DNA of 64,000 bases, taken from assembly GCA_011799875.1 (NCBI GenBank), contig CM022299.1:335094409-335158408 (forward strand), in the 5' to 3' direction. Position 1 is the first letter of the stretch, and each line of letters starts with the position of its first letter. The translations under genes were made by a program, and so were the position numbers. Under the pieces are notes generated by a model, which made no database searches, had not been told where the DNA came from, and saw nothing but the letters and a program-made list of their open reading frames with translations. Positions 22,240 to 33,189 of this stretch are shown piece by piece. The stretch is from Thinopyrum elongatum. Lineage: Eukaryota > Streptophyta > Magnoliopsida > Poales > Poaceae.

Positions 22240-23013
22240 CTAAACTAAACTACTTTCGGTCGAAGTGGAGGTCGAGCCAATCCTTCCTCGTCCGGTACGG
22301 TGTGCCGCGAGCCGGGTCCGGGCCGGTGCCGTCGTCGGGGTCGTTGGGAAGACACTCCTCCATTCGTCGACGTCGATCTCCTCGTCCTCGCCGCCCACCT
22401 CGACGCCCTCCGCGCCGCCGTCCTCACCGCCTTTGACCTCATCATCAGAGGAGAGCATGATAACCTCACCGCCCTCTGCGCCGGCAAAGATCACCCACTC
22501 CGCCTCCACGAGCGCCGGGTGCTGCCGGCGGAGCTCTTGCATGTAGGCCTCGTCCTCGAGGCGCTCCCACACCTCGCGGTCCTCCCGCACCATAGCCAAG
22601 CTCACCACCCCTGGCTCCGGCGGAACGAGGTCGACCAGACGTGTGCTGAAGGGGAAATTGAGCTTAGCCGCCGCGCCGTGGTAGCGGACCTGCCAGCGGT
22701 CGTACTCCATGGCCGCGAGCTCGGCTGTGTGGAAGCTACCGAGCCACCGGCGGGTGTGGGTCTCCCGATCCGTAATCTCGGCGACCCACGTCCCCCACCG
22801 CCGCTGCCGGACCCCGAGGTAGGACCTCGTCGGCGGCCGGGCCCGAGGGAGGACGGGGAAGTCCTCGAACAGGCATAGGGGCGTGGCGGCGGGCGGATCG
22901 GGCGACCGGCGATGGCGGATCGATAAAGAGCCCGCAGAGGACGACGGGGACACCTCGGCGGCCACCTCGCCGGTGTCGGGAGAAGAGGCCGCGATAAACC
23001 TCTTTTTGGCCAT
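22240..23013 (-). CDS. AP2/ERF-domain protein carried by CACTA-1
   Basis: A single-exon ORF of 257 codons from ATG 23013. One AP2/ERF DNA-binding domain lies at about residues 64-121: SYLGVRQRRWGTWVAEI (YRG part with the two Trp that contact DNA) followed by RRWLGSF and AAMEYDRWQVRYHGAAAKL (RAYD part). The N-terminus is Ser/Pro/Arg-rich. The C-terminal half is strongly acidic (about residues 185-225), as in activators. AP2/ERF proteins bind GCC- or DRE-type promoter elements in the nucleus. The ORF is uninterrupted. A 79-bp tandem repeat and a 3-kb array of 340-bp units lie upstream of its start. As it sits inside a transposon it may be a captured, possibly expressed, gene. A downstream spliced tail is possible. 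Confidence 0.7.
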   Translation of the reverse strand: MAKKRFIAASSPDTGEVAAEVSPSSSAGSLSIRHRRSPDPPAATPLCLFEDFPVLPRARPPTRSYLGVRQRRWGTWVAEITDRETHTRRWLGSFHTAELAAMEYDRWQVRYHGAAAKLNFPFSTRLVDLVPPEPGVVSLAMVREDREVWERLEDEAYMQELRRQHPALVEAEWVIFAGAEGGEVIMLSSDDEVKGGEDGGAEGVEVGGEDEEIDVDEWRSVFPTTPTTAPARTRLAAHRTGRGRIGSTSTSTESSLV

Positions 23014-23205
23014 TGGCTCCTCGAGCTCCCCGGCACACAGGCAGAGGTTGAGGATGGAGGCGGCGGCGGCGGCGATGGCGGTGACCTACCAATGGTTTTG
23101 AGTGAGGGAGGGGTGGTGTGTGTCTGTGTGAGCAGAGGTTTTGGGGAGTGTGTGGTGTGTGTGGAGGGGGGCAAGGTGGTGTTTGAGGAAATACCGCGGC
23201 AACTG

Positions 23206-23500
23206 AAAATTTTACTAGGCAGGAGTAAAATGTCGGGCTACTGAAAAATTGGATCAAGGGTGAGCAGATATTTTTGAGATTGCGAGGGATGCAGAGGCGG
23301 GAGTAAAATGCTAGGGCAAATAAGAATTTGAATCAAGGGCGATCAGATATTTTTGAGATTGCGAGGGATGCAGAGGCGGGAGTAACAAGGCGGGGCTACT
23401 GAAAATTTGAATCAATGGCGAGCAGATATTTTTGAGATTGCGAGGGATGCAGAGGCGGGAGTAAAATGTCGGGGCTACTGAAAATTTGAATCAAGGGATT
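23206..23500. repeat. Three tandem units of about 79 bp
   Basis: GCAGATATTTTTGAGATTGC recurs at 23263, 23343 (first base differs) and 23422, each followed by GAGGGATGCAGAGGCGGGAG and GCTACTGAAAATTTGAATCA. A degenerate half unit occurs at 23585-23625. Confidence 0.85.
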
Positions 23501-23779
23501 GAAGCAGAGTGGGAGTAACAAACATTGCACACGGTCCGCACATACTAATCGTGTGCTATCAAACATTAAAACCTTCCAGGCGGTAGATATTTTTGAGATT
23601 ACGAGGCAGTAGATATTTTTGAGACCGGGAGGCAAGCCTCGTGGAGCCCAATCTACTGTGCTGATGTGAGTGACTGCAGGGCACGGGCGTGGCACACGGG
23701 TAGTCTGACCGAACCGTGTCTGTTGCGTTCCCAATCGCAGACGGTTTCTACATCCAACTCGTGTGCTATTTATAAATTT

Positions 23780-26700
23780 GGCAAAAAGAATAACGCGGGA
23801 GAGGGTTAGAACACGAACACACTTGCATGTGGACCAAATATATGTATGAAAAGGGTGGTTTGATGTTCGAATACCCAATGCACAACTTTGATGTGGCACC
23901 TGTCGCACAAAAGCACAGTATTGCTAGTCGGCCACCCCCTACGAACCCCACTTCGTGTCGGCGGTAAGGGAATCCTAGCTACGAATGCATGCCCCCAAAT
24001 AGCTAGGTCTGAAATCGCACCCTACCGTAACACAAAACCTATAGGAGTCCATCATATATATGGTCAAACTTCCCCTTTCGCTTCCCAACAAAGGTGGACA
24101 GTGGCGGAGACAGGGGGACCAGCAGGGGCCCTGGCCCCCCTAACTTCATGTATTTGCTTCATATTAGCTGATGAACAGTGGGAAATTAGTGATGATTTAC
24201 TGCTAAGTTAATGGTTTGGCCCTCCCCAATCAGTTTTAAGTGCACTTGGCCCCCTGATAGAATTTTTCTGGCTCCGCCACTGAAGGTGGACCATGTGCCG
24301 ACCGACAAATGTGTGCTTGTGGCGCGAGATGGGTGAGACCACATACGAACCACATGCGGGTGGCCCAACTATATGTATGAAAAGGGTGTGTTGTGATATT
24401 TAACTACCATTCACAACATTGATGTGGCACGTGTGCCTCACAAATTAACCGGACTTCCCCGACCCCACGGAGGTTGCAGGTAGTGCGAAGTATCCCCCCC
24501 CCCCCCACACACACACACACATAGGGGGGAGGGCATCTCACCAAGACGTACTGTAACACAGACCAAGCAGAATCCAACTTGGTCATACAACCTCTCCCGC
24601 TCGTTGTTGGTCATAGTGATGGACGTCCACACGGGCCTGCAAAATGGGCTAGCTTGTCGCCGATAACCTCGCGAGGGAGTATTGTATGAAGACAAACCCA
24701 CTCTGTGCATGTGGCCCAAGTATGTATATGGAAGTGGTGTGTGTGGTGTTTGAATACCCAATGCGCAAATTTGATGTGGCACCATGCTTTGGAACCATAA
24801 AATCCCCACACCGAGCGAGGGTTCACGACGCGTAGCATGCGCTCAAACTTAATTAGGCTTGGAATGGTCGACCTACTATACGGTAACTCGAAGCAAAGAA
24901 GAAGAATCCACCCTGGTAACCTTTCTCGTTGTTGGTCGAAATGATGGACGTCCACGCGGGCCCACGAATATATATAGTCTTGCCACCCATAACCAAGCGA
25001 GTGAGAGTGTGTCCAAAGACAACCATTGCATGCGTGTGTCCCGAACATATTTATGGAGGTGTATGATGCATATGTGTTGAATACCCGACCTAATGCACAA
25101 AATTGATGTGGTGCATGCGTTGAAAATCGCAGAGGTCCCCACACAGAGCAAGAGGTAGTTCATGACGTGTCGTGTGCTCGCCCCCCCCCCCTCGATCCAG
25201 CGGGAGGATTCATGTACACATGCACTATTATATATATGTAATCTCACATCATGATCTATATCAGAGACAAACAAAAAATTAATCCCCTCCTAATCAAATT
25301 AGTTAACCTCTCTCGCTGTCGGTGAAAGTGATGGACCAAGCGGGCCGACAGATGGAAGCATCGCCGATAACCGCGTGAGTGCCATATATGGACAACAACC
25401 ATCGCGCTTGCACGTGTGCCAGAACATATATATGGAGAGGTGTGTGGTTGTGATGTTTTGAATACCTAATGCACAACTTTGATGTGGCATTTGCCTCAAA
25501 AACCGCAAGTCCCCACACAGAGTGAGGTTCATGTGACACCTAGTATATATATGTGGTCACCCCCCCCCCCCCCCCTCGACACGTACTATACACACCTAGT
25601 AACACAGCCCTAAAAGAATTAATCCTCCTTGTTCGTTAAACGTACCTCTCTCTCGTTGGGTCAAAGTGATGGACAACGAACTCGCGGGCCCAGCACAGAA
25701 GCGAAGCGTACGTCGCACGCGAGTGATCATCCTATATAGGACTACGTACCACCGTCTGCATGTGGCCCAAAGAGATGTTTGTGTGATGTTTGAATACGCA
25801 ATGCACAACTTTGCTGTGGCACCACATATATAGGAAACCAAAAAGTCCCCACAGAGAGGCGCGAGGTTCATGATGGTGGTATGTGCTATATGTACGCCCC
25901 CATTCGACGCGTGGTATATATGTACTTCTACTGTATAGCACAAACCAAAAAAGAATCATTCCTTGATGGTCAAATTAACCTCTCTCTCGTTGGGTCAAAG
26001 TGATGGAGGACAACCTCGCATGCCCACGGATGGAAGCGCCACACGCGAGTGAGTTTCTATAGGGCAACCACCGCCTGCATGGTATTGTGTGAGTGTTGAA
26101 TAACAATGTAATGTACAACTTTGATGTGGCACCTGCCTCGGGAACCGGAAATTCCCCACATGGAGCGAGGTTATGACACGCATATATATAGAGTATTCAT
26201 GTTGCCCCTCTTTGACATGTACATACTCCTACGTGCATATACGAAACACAAACCAAAAAAGAACCATCCTTGTTGGTCAAATTAACCTCTCCTCGTTGTA
26301 CGTTCAACTGATCGACATGACCTCGTGGGCCCACAGAGAGGTCCACAGCGAGTGAGTGTCATAGGACAAAACCACTGCGTGCATGTGCCCGTGTGTATGT
26401 GTAGTTTGAATACCCAATGCACAACTTTGACATGGCACATGCTTCGCAAACCGGAAATGCAATACACATGATGCGTAGCCCCCTCACTTCAAGCGGTGGG
26501 AGGGTGTGTACGCACGTGCTCAAACTTTGATATGGAATCTCACCATGATCCACACCACAAACATGCCAAGATGAATCCACCTTTTGGTCAAATGCCTCTC
26601 GTTGTTGGTGGAAACTGAAAACCTTTGCGGGCTAACGAATGGGCATGTCGCTGCTAACCGCACGAGGGAGTGTCCGAGAGGACCACCAATGCATGCATGT

Positions 26701-26870
26701 GGCCCGAACATGTATGTATGAAAGGGTTGTATAATGCTTTAAATAACCAATTCACGACTTTGATGTGGCATATATGATTCACAAAATGATCAATAATCCC
26801 ACATGGAGGTTCACGACTCGTAGTGTACTGCCGGAGCCCTCCCCCCCCACCCCCCACACACACAGACACA
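23780..26870. repeat. Degenerate tandem array of about 340-bp units (R340), nine copies
   Basis: The core GCACAACTTTGATGTGGCAC is found, with changes, at about 23880, 24412, 24753, 25096, 25471, 25804, 26114, 26419 and 26752. Intervals are 305-375 bp except the first (532 bp), which contains a 184-bp MITE plus 8-bp duplication; removing these gives 340 bp. Each unit also holds a TGGTCAAANTGATGGA word, a CATGTGGCCCAAA word and a CCCCACACNGAGCGAGGTTC word. Minus-strand ORFs across the array are repeated fragments, not genes. It occupies the space between the minus-strand AP2 ORF and the plus-strand F-box gene. Confidence 0.85.
24099..24282. mobile_element. hAT-like MITE
   Basis: 184 bp with inverted ends CAGTGGCGGAG and CTCCGCCACTG. 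It is flanked by an exact 8-bp duplication AAGGTGGA (24091-24098, 24283-24290), the length made by hAT transposases. The inside also pairs imperfectly (GGGGCC / GGCCCC blocks). It lies within the first R340 interval. Confidence 0.9.
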
Positions 26871-26899
26871 CACATCCCGCACCACCACAACGACTCTGA

Positions 26900-27300
26900 G
26901 GCATGTCAAACTTTTTCTGCAGTGAACATGTGACCAAAGGAGTGTCGTGTTAAAATTTAAAAAAAACAGACATCATTCGACCGTTTTTATACATTGATTG
27001 ATTTCCTAGGGATTTAATGTGCAAAAATCAAATTTGAGCTACATGTGCACCAAAATGGATTGCAAAATCATATGTGTCCCTGGGTGCATGTTTCCCCATG
27101 CAAGAGATTTCAAAACATTGAGAATATAGATTTTTAAAATACAGTAAATCCAAAACTTAGTTGAAATTCATGAAACTTATCGTGGTGTCATATATGGACA
27201 CCAGTAGACTGTGATATTGTATTTTTTCGTCAAATTTGAGACACGTTTTGATATAATCTTGTTACAAATGGGAGATTGTTAATAACTGGCAACCAATATC
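26900..27300. repeat. Single 500-bp-type unit (R500) in CACTA-1
   Basis: Shares TGCAGTGAACATG, GTTTTTATACATT, CCATGCAAGA and TAAATCCAAAACT...GAAATTCATGAAACTT with the array at 40660-42560. Degenerate and partial. Confidence 0.6.
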
Positions 27301-27409
27301 TCATACGGATTATTTATTCAGACCGTGTGTGTTAGACCGTGCCATGCTTCGGTTAAGCAGTAAAGCGGCAGAATGAATCATCAATAAACCAAAAAATATA
27401 CGTGCTGCC

Positions 27410-27760
27410 ATGCGCCCCGTGTGCCGTGCGAGCAGACGTGAGTTGACGAGATGCATGTGAGCAGTCCGCCGTGCAGGCAGACCGGGAGGCGTGCGTGCAG
27501 GTGTGCGTATTGATGGGAGGTGTTTTCGCTGCGCAGTGTCATCGGGAGGCATGCGAGTAGCTGTGTGAAATGATGGTAGGAATGGCAGAAGTCCGCCGCG
27601 CAGGCTCACCGGGAGGCGAGACAGCCTTTGACCGCCGCCCGCCTTGCTCCCACTGGTCCGTATTAATTGCACGCCCGAGCCGACTGCCATAATAGGCGGC
27701 CACACCCCAGGTCCACAGTGGTCACCAACGTCTGGAGTGTATGAGGATGCTGCCAAAGTG
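27410..27760. other. GC-rich segment shared by CACTA-1 and CACTA-2
   Basis: Contains repeated words GCGCAGGCTSACCGGGAGGC and GCCTTGCTC...ATTAAT...GCCCGAGCC...GGCGGCC that recur in CACTA-2, where retrotransposon G splits them (42690-42798 and 50163-50320). In both elements it lies between an R500-type unit and a plus-strand ORF, so it may be a promoter region. Confidence 0.5.
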
Positions 27761-27967
27761 CACCATCGGAGGGAGTGGCGACACCGAGGCTGGTGAAGCA
27801 CCCGCGCAACGTGTGAAGCTGGGCACAGAGGTTGCCGTCACCGCCGACGAGGTCTCGCGCGGGCAGCAGCACGACCTTGACTTCATCGGCGCCGTCGTGC
27901 CCCCCCCCCAGCCGGAGCCGGAGGTCAACAGCAACTCCGGCAACGACTGCGACTCCGATGGAAAACC
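27741..27967 (+). other. Possible first exon upstream of the F-box gene
   Basis: A plus-strand ORF from ATG 27741 encodes an acidic, Ala/Val/Pro-rich stretch to about 27967, where GATGGAAAACCGGTTAGT could be a splice donor. The next supported acceptor is TTTCTTTCAG at 28356. A minus-strand ORF overlaps, so strand and coding status are uncertain. Confidence 0.25.
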
Positions 27968-28239
27968 GGTTAGTCATCTATATACCCATTTGTGTGGCAA
28001 ACATACCATGTGTTTTATCTGGTTACTCCCCCCTCTCTAATTTTTTTGGAATACAAATCATATGGTTATGTTCTCTCAGTCCATGTAATCAGAGTAATTA
28101 AGATCCATTAGATGCACGTACTGTATTGATTGTTTGAATGTTATCCGTATAGAGTTAGTGATTAATTGTTTGTTCTGTACAAATGATTTTTGCTAATAAT
28201 CTGACTAGGGTTAGCTTGCGTGCTAATAATTCGTGGCCA

Positions 28240-28356
28240 GATCTTGAGAATTGATTTTGAATGTCCTACATATATGTTTGTGCCTTTTTTCTTCCAGATC
28301 TTGAGAATTGATTTTGAATGTCCTACATGCATGTTTCTGCCATTTTTTTCTTTCAG
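28240..28356 (+). repeat. Tandem duplication of about 58 bp carrying splice acceptors
   Basis: The stretch with ATCTTGAGAATTGATTTTGA and TGTCCTACAT occurs twice in direct succession, about 28239-28297 and 28297-28356. Each copy ends in a pyrimidine run with AG (CTTCCAG and CTTTCAG). The second AG (28355-28356) precedes the F-box exon. Confidence 0.85.
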
Positions 28357-28362
28357 ATTGGT

Positions 28363-30029
28363 ATGTACACAGATGAGGCTCCGGCCAGCACCGCCGCCGG
28401 ATGTAGATCTTGGACCCGGCTGCGCGGCCAGAAGCGGCCACGCCCCCGTGGACCTAAGGAACCAGTAGAATCTCCGGCGGACCGCATCAGCGATCTCCCG
28501 GACGGCATCCTTGGGGAGATCATCTCCCTTCTCCCCACCAAGGATGGTTGCCGCACACAAGTCCTCGCATCTCAGTGGCGCACTCAGTGGCGCGCCGTGC
28601 CTCTTAATCTCGACTGTCGTCAGCTATCTGTCGATGATGATTCTGAACTCCCCGGAGCCATCATCTCCTCCCACCAGGGCTCCGTTCAACGCATCTGCAT
28701 CCCGGCATGCTACCTGCTGGACATACCCTGCATGGTGGCCGCCTGGCTGACATCCCGTAAATTTGATAAACTCCAGCAGCTTGAGTTCTACCATGACTAT
28801 GTATGTAACATACCACGAACCGATGTATCTGTGCCCTCACCACCGATGTCCATCTCGTGGTTTTCCTCCTCTCTCCACACCGCCACCTTCGCCCGGTGCC
28901 ATCTAGCAGACAATCTGGTACAAATGCTTCGACTCCCACTGCTAAAAAAACTTGCGCTTGTGGTGGTTGATCTGTCGGAGGCCGCACTGCACAGCATCAT
29001 CCACTCTAGCTGCCCCGCCCTGGAGCGCTTGTTGCTTGTTTTTGGAATAGAAATTCGTATCCGTTGTCTAAAAATAAAATCGCCCACCTTGTAAGCATGG
29101 GAATTTGTTTTTTTGGACATGATCTCATCATCAAAGATGCCCCTTCACTTCAAAGGTTGCTCCTTGATTCTACTATAGTACCTTCACAAATAACTGTAGT
29201 CTCTGCGCCTAAACTGGAGACCTTGGGTGCAATTCGTGATCCTTTTAGATGGTTCAAGATGGTGTTTGGCTCCACACCTATTGAGGTACTGTATATTATT
29301 CACATAAACTTTTGTAATCTGCTTTTTTCATTTGTGCGCATAAGTTAAGTATCATCTTGGAGTACACTTTTGGTACTAATATTATGTTCTATGCTCAATG
29401 AAGAGCTTGTCCATCCTATCAGTGGTGGTGGATTCTGTCAAGACCTTACATATCAGTATGTGGTGTTTTGATCTGAACACGATTATTGGCTTGCTGCAAT
29501 GCTTTTCATGTCTGGAGAATTTGTATATAAAGGTGATGATTTCACGCACATTGAAAGCCCATATATAATGTACTATAATTAATCGTTCAGCTGTCACTCT
29601 TTCAACATAATATTTTTTAGACATTAAGTGTTTTCAATCTTCATCTCTATTTAGGCACTAACACATGGAGAAAAAAGTATAACCAATCGATGGTTCAAGA
29701 AGCACCGGGATTTTCTCAGATCTCATGACATTCATTTGAAGACAGTAACGCTGGAAGGATATGCATCCAACAATGCAAACACTAGATTTGTCACATTCTT
29801 CATGTTGAATGGGAGGGCACTATTGTCCGTGAGGATTAATTTTTTCGACAAGAAATTTCTTACGGCTGCAAGTGTTGAACAGCATAAAAAGAAGTTTCAG
29901 GTGGACCTAAGGGCTTCTGATCGTGCTCGGCTTCTATTTACAACAGCTTGTCATCATGGACCAGTAGAATTTCTAGCCCAGGATCTTGATTTTATGGATC
30001 AGACCGATCCATTTGATTGTGACTGCTGA
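28363..30029 (+). pseudogene. F-box / LRR / FBD-domain gene carried by CACTA-1, one frameshift
   Basis: Four exons are readable: 28363-29090, 29091-29285 (contiguous but in the next frame), 29404-29532 and 29655-30029 (TGA). The introns have GT..AG borders and keep codon phase. The F-box is at residues about 40-80 of the first exon (DRISDLPDGILGEIISLLPT), followed by Leu-rich repeats (LKKLALVVVDLSEAALHSII, CPALERLLLV). A C-terminal FBD-like region (HLKTVTLEGY) lies in the last exon. Such proteins are substrate adaptors of SCF ubiquitin ligases. A frame change near 29088-29092 truncates the product after the LRR part; a GTAAGC there is an unlikely extra donor. ATG 28363 is the first in frame after the acceptor at 28356. 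Confidence 0.7.
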
Positions 30030-30523
30030 AAACTTTGGTTGAGTTAGATGTCATTGTCCTGTTCAATCTGGATTTTGTCTAAACCTGATGAGCAATTAAT
30101 CCTCGTGCTTTTGTACTGTTTGTAAGCTGGAGCTAGATATTGTTGCCCTTTTCAACTCGGCTTTGACCCATATTTCCTTTCATACTGGGCCAATGGCTTG
30201 CCATTTCTTTAATTAAGACATAAATATTATAAGCATTCACAACATAGGGAAAGAACATCACTCTCGCGGGATCCTTGAGATCTTTGTTCATTACAGAACC
30301 GCAAGTTCTTAGCGCCCACCAGCACCCACAAACTTATTTTCAGCTAGCACACCAAATGGGCTGTAATTCTTAATAAGAAAAGCTGCATGGTAGTGACAGA
30401 TTTGGATTTGTCATTTCGGACCCACGAGGAAAAAGCCTATCCAGGGCGGTGCCGACTCGACAGTAAACATTGAGAAACCTGGTTTTAAAATTACTATAAA
30501 TCCAAAACTCGCCTCAAAATCAT
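30030..30523. other. 3' flank of the F-box gene and start of an R500-type unit
   Basis: 30030-30400 is AT-rich with no ORF. From about 30411 it matches the 500-bp unit (CATTGAGAAACCTGG...TAAATCCAAAACTCG). The unit is cut at 30523 by element F and resumes at 39547. Confidence 0.6.
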
Positions 30524-31445
30524 TGTTGGTGCAACAAACCCTGGGTCTGTTGCCCGGACTGTGCACAGGCACGAGGACAAGATTACAACATCGAGGCCGT
30601 GCCAAGATACAAGAGATCAAGATCTTCGAAGAACCAACATGCAGATTAAGAGGACCAAGGGCAAGACAGAGAAGCAAGATACCACCAGAAGAAAAGCCTC
30701 CCTTGCCGGGCAGGCGAGCCTGGCAAGGACAGGGACTCCCCCGGAAGAAAACATTCAAGACGTCCCGGCAGGGCCTGCCGGGACTCGCGAAGACAAAGCC
30801 ACCTCACCAAGCCATCTCACCACGACCCACGTCGTTAATCAATGCGGTGTCAAGCCGCAAAGTGAGTAAGTGGCAGCCATTCGCCACATGGCGGCCTCTT
30901 CCCACAGATAATACCTACAGGTGACACCCGTCCTACGACGTGTCGAGCAAGCAGGCATGGAGCTGGCAAGACAAGCCCAGCAAGGCCTGCCGGGCAAGCA
31001 ATGATATGACATTGAGAGGTGCATTTAATGCGCCCTGTCAGCCTGCAGGATTAGGTATGATAGCACTGTTTGCTATCTTATCAGTGCATAATGACTGTTT
31101 TGCCATTGTGGTGACCCCTTGATCTATAAAAGGAGGCCCATGGCAACCATAGAAGGGGTTGGAAACTGGAACACCAACCCACTCATACGCGCGTAGCCAC
31201 TGCCTCTCCTAAGGCGAGGCTGCCAGGCAAGTGTACTATGCTCGACCACCACTTTTCCACCATCAATCCACCAAAGCAGGAGTAGGGTTTTACACCTCGC
31301 GGCGGCCCGAACCTGGGTAAAATTGCCCGTGTGATCTCCGCCGTGCTGCCCCATGTTCTTCTGCTCTTTGTGCAATGTGACATCCCCCCTGCCGAACCAG
31401 CAAAGGGGCCCTTGGCCCCATAGGTGGCCGTGGTTTCCCATGACA
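30524..31445 (+). mobile_element. 5' LTR of element F
   Basis: 922 bp, TGTTGGTGCAAC to CCCATGACA. TATAAAAG box at 31125-31132. Confidence 0.9.
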
Positions 31446-31449
31446 TCTT

Positions 31450-31469
31450 TGGCACGCCAGGTAGGGGGA
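31450..31469 (+). other. Primer-binding site of element F
   Basis: TGGCACGCCAGGTAGGGGGA begins four bases after the LTR end. The priming tRNA is not assigned. Confidence 0.6.
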
Positions 31470-31500
31470 TCGCTTGCGCGAACCTGAAAGCGTGTGCAGC

Positions 31501-32589
31501 ATGTCTTCATCATCACCGTCCTTGTCTTCGGCGGCGCCGTCGACCATGGCGCCCAAGAAGAAACCCGGTGCTGCTGCTCACCCGTCCACCTCGAAGGCGC
31601 CGCCGCCTGCAACCACCAATGCTACAGGGGACGTGGACGCGCACGAGAATGTGGGCGCCGCTGGGGATGTGGTCAGAGCAGGCGGCACCATCACCACTTC
31701 CCCCGCGGTCGAAGCAGGAGTAGGAGACACCGGAGGAGAGCAACATCAGCAACACCCCGATGGCCACGCTCCACAAGGTACGGGTGAAGGGGCTACCCCA
31801 TCCACACCCCTTCCCCTCGCCGACGGGCACAGCCGCAGCAATGGCGCTCGGTCCGAGGCGAATCGCCGCCCCCACCACGGGAGCGACCGCAGTACGTGCA
31901 CCTCCCCCGGGATGAGTCGACCAAGCCGCTACGCCTAGTGGAGCCGCTGACCTTCAAGCGCCTTCACCGCGCCTCCATGCTATCCAGGTGGCTGCCCCGC
32001 AACAGCGGGGACATGGTGCTCTCGCTACTGGCACCGTCAGGAGCCGAGCGACGGTGCGATCTACATCGTCATCACCCATACCAAGTACTGCTACGGAGGC
32101 CATGGCGCGGGCTCAACTGTTGCTGAGGTTTCCACCAGCGGCCGAGCAGATGGACGAGTGGCGTGCCACCATCCAAAGCCTACTCAGCTTCGCCGAGGCT
32201 GGGGGCTCGTAGCGAGCTGGCCCGCCACAGCCTCCCCAAGCGACGATGACGGCTCGTGCTGCTAGTCGTACGGAAGGGGCCACCCCCATGATACAATCCC
32301 CGCCACGGCAGCCAGCGCGAGCGCAGCTGAGTCAAGAACCTAATGGCGTCTCGACAGCCTCTTCTGACCATCGAGCGCGTCCAAGCCGGCAGCGTGCCCC
32401 GAAGGACCGATGGAGGGGAGACGCACGCGTTGTCGTTAAACAACGCCGCGGCGACACCGCTGGACCAATGGGTGCGACGGTCCCGACATCGACGAGCCTG
32501 CGCTAGATATTGGCGGGTGCCTACCTTATGAGGTTGGGTGCCCTGCCTTTACTCGTGAGCTGCGGCGAGTCCGTTGGCCGTCCGTCCGC
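31501..32589 (+). pseudogene. Element F gag, N-terminal region (frame-disrupted)
   Basis: An ORF from ATG 31501 encodes a Ser/Ala/Pro-rich, low-complexity protein to a stop at 31938. Coding then seems to move to overlapping frames (for example one reading KPLRLVEPLTFKRLHR from about 31900) without one open path to the gag core at 32590. This low-complexity N-terminus is usual in Tat-type gag proteins. At least two frame changes are needed to join it, so it looks broken. Confidence 0.45.
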
Positions 32590-33189
32590 ATGTTCACGCC
32601 AGAGATACCCGAGAAGTATGATGGGAGGCTAAACCTGGTAGAGTTTTTGAGCATCTACACCATCGCTGTTCAAGCTGCCGGGGGAAGATATGAGAAGGTA
32701 TTCGCCAACTACTTCCCTTTGGCTCTCAAGGCCAATGTGAGGTCTTGGCTGATGCACCTGCCGGAGAACTCCATTTCATCATGGGCTGATTTGTGCCATG
32801 AGTTCATTGGCGCCTTCACTGGCGGCCATCAAGAACCAGGTCAGCCCAGCGATCTGCAACTTCTCCAGCAGAAAGAAGGAGAAACTCTCCGGAAGTATTT
32901 GCAGAGATTCAGCAGAATCCACATAAACATCCCAAATATTCATCCAACAGCTGTGATAGCCGCCTTCCAGTCCAATGTGCGCAACCGGAGGATTCATTCC
33001 AAGATGAATGTACGGTTGCCCAAGACCGTGAAAGAGCTTTACACCTTGGTGGATAAGTGTGCACGGATATAGGAGGGAAGAAAGCTTCCCGGAGAGGAGG
33101 ATTGCCTCAATATCGATTCAGAGGATGATGACGAGTCCACCAGTCAGAAGAAAAGCAAGAAGCGCAATAAGAAGCGCAAGGACAAGGTA
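32590..33189 (+). pseudogene. Element F gag core (capsid) with one nonsense codon
   Basis: 161 codons with the gag core of plant gypsy elements: IPEKYDGRLNLVEFLSIYT, ALKANVRSWLMHLP, SWADLCHEFIGAF and a KEGETLRKYLQRFSRI block. A TAG at 33070-33072 ends it. The same frame then continues through a Lys/Arg-rich linker straight into the 1019-codon pol frame, so gag and pol were one ORF (32590-36249). The nonsense codon is the only break in that 3.66 kb. Confidence 0.75.

Noticed and set aside
22300..22878. 192-codon plus-strand ORF opposite the AP2 ORF
   Set aside because: Antisense shadow of the AP2-domain gene in GC-rich sequence.
24611..25274. Minus-strand ORFs of 132-177 codons in the R340 array
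   Set aside because: Repeated pieces of the array unit; frames differ from unit to unit.
23780..26870. Regularly spaced repeats, CRISPR-like at first sight
   Set aside because: Units are about 340 bp and degenerate throughout, in plant nuclear DNA; not a CRISPR array.
31124..31612. 162-codon minus-strand ORF across the F LTR and gag start
   Set aside because: Crosses LTR, primer site and gag start in antisense; not kept intact in the 3' LTR copy.
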